Source of the DNA: Enoplolaimus lenunculus
Lineage: Eukaryota; Nematoda; Enoplea; Enoplida; Thoracostomopsidae
NCBI GenBank assembly: GCA_030248215.1
Contig: JASANG010003380.1
Location: 168,501-232,500 of the forward strand
Direction: 5' to 3'
Length of the DNA stretch: 64,000 nucleotides
Part shown: positions 58,881 to 64,000 of the stretch, one piece after another
Layout: each line of letters begins with the position of its first letter
How positions within the stretch are numbered: the stretch's first letter is position 1
Notes under the pieces: generated by a model
What the model was told of the DNA's origin: nothing
The model's database searches: none
The model's input: only the letters and a program-made list of their open reading frames with translations
Position numbers and translations under genes: made by a program

Positions 58881-59455
58881 TTGAATGTACTCCTGGTACA
58901 TTGCTGTCCCTGGAAAATGGGACGGGTACTCCTGGTACATTTCTGTCCCGGGAATACGGGACGGTCTTTAAAGTAACATTGGCCCTGTTCCAAATGGGGT
59001 GGGTGGGACATTTATATTACATCGGTGCGTGCATTTCAACGTGGATGACCCACTGTATTGCGCGGACTATTTTGTACAGCGGCGACTATCTGTGCGAGAG
59101 CAGGGTGTAGGCACTGTAAAAACCAACAGATAAAACCGGTTTTCTGGTTTCTCTGTTCTTCCGAAGGCGTGGAGAAATGCAAATGCGGAAGAAAACTTTT
59201 ATAAAAACATGTTTATCATTGCAAATAAAACTTGCGTAGCGACAAAACGTAGCGGTAAAAACTGTAAAAAATTGGTTTTTCGCATACTTTCCATACGGAA
59301 TATGTTTCGCTTTACGTGTCTGACAGGGGCCTGATTTTAATACCAGATCTTGTAGCCGTATGATTGGATATAAGTTATTGATCATTGTGTTCACTGTTTT
59401 ATGCGGTGTTCACGTTATAACTGGGGCAGCCAGGAACACGTTTTGTCCCTATGAC

Positions 59456-59657
59456 GGCCCATGTTACTTTAAGGGGCGTCCAGGTTTCTGGTCGGTCTAA
59501 AAGAGTAGGTCTAGCTTTTAGATTACATTTTTTGCTTAGTATTAGGCTTAGGCTTAGCCTTAATAGACTTAGGAACTTATTGTTGCAACGCAAGGCTTAG
59601 GCTTAGGCTTAGGAATACGCTTAATCTACTGTTACGCCCCTTAAAGTAACATTGGCC
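59456..59657. repeat. F1 MITE, complete 'GTTACTTTAAGGGGCGTCC' subtype
   Basis: Best example of this subtype: GGCCCATGTTACTTTAAGGG and CGCCCCTTAAAGTAACATTG form long inverted ends around TTAGGC blocks. A related right end with CCGGGAAATTGGGACG lies at 59796-59852. Confidence 0.9.
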
Positions 59658-60129
59658 GCTATAACGATAGCTGGTAACATTTTGTCTGACCGTTTATCCG
59701 CTATCAGTTTCAAAAGATTTGAGTTGTCTGCTAAGGTTATATCCTACGTAAATATATCTGCCTGTGCATATGTAAACAGGAGCGCATAAGTGTGCACTCC
59801 TGGTATATTTGTGTTCCGGGAAATTGGGACGTCCTTTATAGTAACATGGGCCATAGTATTGATACTGAACATCTTATCGTAACTACTTTAGTGTTTTCAG
59901 GGCCATTAGGTTTTTAATTTACGTAGCTAGTATTTTTAAGGGTACACGTCAATTGGGAGGAATTATTGGGATATTTGCGAACATGTTAAGTGCACGTCGT
60001 TGAGCAATGAACTATGAGCACACACTAAGATGGCTGAGGGTTTGAAGAGACCGCCTCTCCAACTACTTTAATCGTTAATTAAATATTTGCCGGCACGTAT
60101 TTCTCCGGCTAGCATACCTTAAAAAGCAT

Positions 60130-60510
60130 CCGGATGCGACCGAATATCCGGAATTTGGCAAAAATCGACATCAGGTCCTGGTGGTTAACTTGCCGGATGT
60201 TTTTGAATCCTGAAAAATTGAAAACGTCATTTGTACTTATGTCAAGTGGCAACTCCAATATAACTGATTGACTTACTTTAACATTTTTACTGTCATACGA
60301 GACTTGTAAATGTTTGCATAAGCTCGTGTACGTTTACAATTTTCATTGGGTTACAATAACACTGAAAAATTTGATAATGATGATCAATGTTATTTTAGGG
60401 GAGTATACAACTGTATCTCAGTGTAATCCTTTTCCTACGCCTAAACCTAAACTTCACAATGAAAATAAGTTTAAAACAAAGCCTTCGCGTAAGCGAAAAT
60501 TATAGCCTTA
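60130..60510. repeat. Dispersed repeat, partner of 7520-7960
   Basis: GACCGAATATCCGGAATTTG start, GTACGTTTACAATTTTCATT and GGTTACAATAACACTG words, then CGCCTAAACCTAAAC units and AAAATTATAGCC end, as in the COG5 intron copy. Confidence 0.55.
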
Positions 60511-60744
60511 TTCCTATGTTGCTTTTATTTTATAGTACTTCTTGAAAATTGGATGCCCTTGAAAGTTGTTGTTAGATCTTTTTAAAAGTTGGCAAAACTA
60601 TTTTATGACCTTCTATTGACATCATAGACATTCCAATATGTAATAACGTGTCTTTAATCCTATGAAAATCGATGGGTAATAACGCATGAAGCTGTTTTTA
60701 TTTTTATTCATGTCCACAATCATTCCGATCATTCTGGATGTGTT

Positions 60745-62944
60745 ATGATGTCTCTGCACAAATCGAAAGGTATGAATATGTTAATTAGAAACAGTTTAGT
60801 TAGCTATTACGCAGTATTAATAGAATGTGTAGTTGTTAGCAGGAAAACAACAGAGTTAAAGAATTTCATTACGTATCAGTACCATTTCATGGTGGTAGAT
60901 GTAACTGCGTTAAACATTGCAAAAGCTACCGTTTTATTTATAGGTTGTGAACAAGAAGAAGATGACAACATTCGACTGCTCAAAGAGCTAAAGAAAGAGG
61001 TTTGTCTAATTATAGCAGCTTTTGCGTTATATGTAGGTATGTTACATGTTGCTCCAGAACTTATCAGGAGATAGGGACTTCAAGTTCAGCTGTGTTATTA
61101 GTATGTAATCAATCGTGCAAAACGGTTCAATGCTAGAGGTAATTCAGTCGTGTTGAGTTGCTAGAGGTAGATGCTGCAATTCGTTGTCTCTAAATGTGTA
61201 TGTCTTGTGTTATGACTACGATGTTTTCAGGTAAAGCAAATAATGGAAGAAGCTGTGACGCGCAAGTTTGTGAATGAGGAAAGCAGTTCAGTAACATCTT
61301 TGTGCTGTAAGTTGTACCCAAAAATGAATAAATGATAAATTTCTGTTTCATAATAGCTATGGTGCTAGTTATGAGTACATAGTAGCGTAGTTTTATTTAT
61401 TGGTATTATGAAACTGCGAACTATTATTTAGCAGGTACCAAATGTTTGACCGGCTGTTTTATTGTGTTTCTGGCAAAAGACTAAATTTTAGTTCAAGTTC
61501 TACATAGGTAAAAAATACCTACTATAATCTGCGAGTAGGATTTAATTTTAAAATATCATTAGGAGATATATTGTCTATAATTCATTTTTTGCGCCTAAAT
61601 TAAAAAGGTATATACGTATGTGTGTTGAATACAATATATGAATTACCTGTTACTCTCTGAATATTGCGTATTGGAACGAGTTTGTGTGTTATTTTTAGCA
61701 GCAATTGATGCTGTACTCCTGTACGGTCTCAAAAAGCGTGTTCTCGGACTCTTCGGTCCAGCGTCTACGTTTGGTTTATTGCATAAAATATCGAAAATGT
61801 GCCCTCCTGCAGCATCAATTGTTAAAATGGTCCTCGATATACAGCAAGCGCAGTTTAAGCAAAATCGGTACGTAAGCACTGGTAAACTCAATGTACAAAT
61901 CGCTTTAGATACTTCATGGTGAATTTTGTCGGCAACCTCAATATACAAATGGCGTTAGTCATGGTGAATTTTGTCTGATGACTGTGAATCTGCGCTTATT
62001 TCCTGCATTTATTTAAAATATTTTTAATGAGACGCGCACGTGATAGAGCTTTCAGGGGCCACGTTTTCCACTCAGTTATGTATAAGCTTTATGCATGGGC
62101 GCAGAAGCGATCTTACTACGGGGTCTCATACACGAGGCGTCATAAATAACAGCGAAAGAAGCTTCGAAAACGAAGTAAGTGATGTCTAACTCAATTTTAG
62201 TAATTGGTAAACGTAGGGACCTTATATACTATTTTTATAAAACTTTCATTTTTATGGTTTGGTTATGCAATATTTTCTGCGGGCATATATTAGGGGTACA
62301 TTTCTGAAGGTGTTGTCGCGCCGATGGCATTATGGTTTGTATCCGCTATATCATGTTGTTATAGTTTGTTTGGATCATCGATTACTGATTTTGACGGCAG
62401 CCTTAGGGGTGACGGCTCTCGACGGAATAACGCGTTTTCAAATACGTCTCCAGACAGTCTGGCTTTAGCGCCGATCAATATGCGTTTCTTGTGGATTCGA
62501 CTTGCTTTATTCGAAAAAGTCCTCAATTCAATTGTTGATTATATATTTCGGAATGCAAGGCAAGTAGTTTCAGATGAATTGAAAACACGGAATCAACTTT
62601 AGCTGTGTATAATAGGAGATATACTTGTGAACTTGCCCCACATTTTTATTGGAGTGAACGCGTTTAGATCGAAACACAATTTTTTATTAAAGAGTAGTGG
62701 ACGCTATTTGTAAAATAAGTGCTGTGGCGGAATTTGTTCAACGAAAAGGGTTTGTATAACAAAAAATTTGAAAATTATTGGTTACGTATATGGGAATTGT
62801 CAATACGTAAGCTGTAATAGTCTAAACTGGAAAGAGAAATGCAACTAGGATGATAAGAGAAATGTTCAATTTTTAGCCGGTACTACGAGAAAGGAGCGGT
62901 AATGTTGGATCCAGTAATGGGAAGTATGGTTGCGACACTGTTGG
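60745..62944 (+). CDS. RUN-TBC RabGAP of SGSM type, first six exons (3' end off window)
   Basis: Exons 60745-60769, 60944-60999, 61231-61306, 61699-61867, 62365-62559 and 62877-62944 join in frame to about 196 residues. The match to SGSM1/2 (C. elegans tbc-8) runs throughout: LLKELKKE + VKQIMEEAVTRKFVNEESS across exons 2-3; the RUN-domain start AIDAVLLYGLKKRVLGLF and LLHKISKMCPPAASI in exon 4; FLWIRLALFEKVLNSIVDYI in exon 5; RYYEKGAVMLDPVMGS in exon 6. The family has an N-terminal RUN domain binding Rab/Rap GTPases and a C-terminal TBC GAP domain; tbc-8 acts on Rab2 in dense-core vesicle maturation. The window ends inside the RUN domain. Intron 5 starts GCAAGT, so it is a GC-AG intron. Exon 5 may start at 62365 or about 38 residues' worth of bases differently; the two acceptors share phase. 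The tiny first exon is the least certain. Confidence 0.85.
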
Positions 62945-63116
62945 GTAAGTAGACTCGAGCTTATAATTGATGGTTTGTGTTGTTCAAGTTGCACTTCAAT
63001 TAACAGTCTTAACCAATGGCACTGCATGGCACCGGAATGTTTTTAAAACTCTTGGCCTCTTGGAATTTTATACATACTCTCAAACAGTATTTCCGAGACC
63101 AAAATGTTACAATTTT

Positions 63117-63298
63117 GGCCTATGTATAGATGAAGGACGGAGCTGTTTTCCATGGGACTACAATAGAGTAAGATTTAGACTAATGTTTTGTTTATGCTTG
63201 ATTAGGTTTAGTTCTAAGCTTATCGTTACGTTTTGGCTTAGACTTATTTTTAGGAATACATTTATACCACTTTTACGGCCATGTTCTTTACATTTGTT
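63117..63298. repeat. F1 MITE, worn copy in SGSM intron
   Basis: GGCCTATGTATAGATGAAGG and ACGGCCATGTTCTTTACATT ends with decayed TTAGG-like units (GATTAGGTTTAG, TTGGCTTAG). Confidence 0.7.
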
Positions 63299-64000
63299 CA
63301 ATTTTTTAACTTTTCATATAGTTTGTAGAAATGCATGTTTATTATATTTATTAAAATGTAAATCATTGCTCTCTTAAACAAGATCATAAACAATTAAATG
63401 GATGAGAATCGCTCAACTTTACCTCTATTGAGGTGGTAGGCCCAAAACGCAACGCGTGCTGGGCACATTCCATCGTGCACGCAATGTAGCTAGTTGCATA
63501 CTCATGGTCGTGTATGCACTATTCACTCTTGGTTTAACTGAACATTACCGTTGTTAACACCACCATATAGCAATGGCTGCAATTTCATGTATTTAACCGT
63601 GACTGATATGGTACGTCACTACTTTATCTTTACTCGAAATTAGTTGTTACTTGATCATATTTTTATTTACTGAGGATGATATGTTTATCCAGTTGGTGTT
63701 GGCCTGATTTTTGAGCTAGGCTAGGCTCTTGGTTTATTACAAATGACGTTTACCTATCCATCGATCACCACAGAGTAGTATTTATTTTTCTTTCTGTTGG
63801 GTTTTTATACTCGACTCGAAGTGCATGTAATTTCGAATTTTGTTTAGCGTTTATTGGCCGCAATACCTTCGGATCATGATGGCCTGGATATACAGCAACA
63901 TACTGTGTAGTTATGTATGTAACCATCGCTTTGAAACGTGTTATGAATGATTAATAATCATTTTGTGGTATTAAAATTTGTCATCAGGAAGATTATGATA
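63299..64000. other. SGSM intron with FB module
   Basis: 63421-63535 is a single diverged FB module (AAAACGCAACGCGTGCTGGG, GTAGCTAGTTGCATACTC). I looked for the next SGSM exon (expected to start within 'GPCALEY') and did not find it before the window end. Confidence 0.5.

Noticed and set aside
58309-59110. Cys/Pro-rich proteins of 100-190 residues in several overlapping frames
   Set aside because: They are translations of the 10-bp minisatellite, open in nearly every frame, with no start context or splice structure.
60944-61074. A 51-residue product that resembles TOM5 (read-through of exon 2 ending VGMLHVAPELIRR), joined to 60745-60769
   Set aside because: Length and membrane pattern look like TOMM5, but splicing at KKE/GTTTGT to the exon at 61231 gives a clear SGSM N-terminus (KKE-VKQIMEEAVTRKF). 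The TOM5-like tail is then intron. Worth remembering as a possible alternative end, but not annotated.

Overview
The window looks like nuclear DNA of a nematode. Three things support this. The dispersed hexamer TTAGGC/GCCTAA, the nematode telomere unit, occurs in more than 25 places, including one near-perfect array of about 100 bp. There is a secreted transthyretin-like (TTL) gene, a family mainly expanded in nematodes. Genes are AT-rich and split by GT-AG introns. I cannot place the species or clade. The non-coding DNA is built largely from short inverted-repeat (MITE-like) elements of at least eight families, so most open frames outside the listed genes are noise.

Layout, left to right. 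A two-exon TTL gene (947-2637, +). A three-exon mitochondrial monothiol glutaredoxin GLRX5 (4349-5320, -). A complete ten-exon COG5, a Golgi tethering-complex subunit (7363-13687, +). A damaged piece of API5 joined directly to a truncated MITE (14605-15652, +). A two-exon GTF3C6, a TFIIIC subunit (17352-19020, +), whose intron holds MITEs nested inside another MITE. Two orphan exons near 21.5-21.9 kb (+). A 15-kb repeat-dominated stretch containing a two-exon LIM-domain start (27843-29688, +) and one orphan exon (33755-34008, -). A very large minus-strand gene (41351-53642) with three exons linked by matching splice phases, coding for about 2,675 residues rich in Gln, Asn, Ser and His. Inside its first intron, on the same strand, lies a small gene start with its own TATA box and a PAM2-type motif. 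The right end holds MITEs, a (CTGTCCCA)-type minisatellite, and the first six exons of a RUN-TBC RabGAP of the SGSM / tbc-8 type (60745-62944, +), which runs off the window.

The genes are unrelated housekeeping or cell-biology genes (iron-sulphur assembly, Golgi tethering, Pol III transcription, Rab control), and I see no operon-like pathway. The most unusual material is in the repeats: a MITE family (called F1 here) whose interior is telomere-like TTAGGC repeat, with at least four terminal types and copies sitting 7-24 bp from splice sites; a TTAA-flanked, piggyBac-like MITE carrying a tRNA-like Pol III promoter; a MITE whose arms repeat the AP-1-like motif TGAGTCA; and clear nested insertions.

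Family names used below: F1 = TTAGGC-interior MITE; F2 = TGAGTCA MITE; F3 = CCGGAG-rich MITE; F4 = CAGGGTGTAAC/GGATATCCG element; F5 = Tc1-like GTAGTGACCCGAATAAGAG element; PB = TTAA-flanked element; FB = fold-back element.
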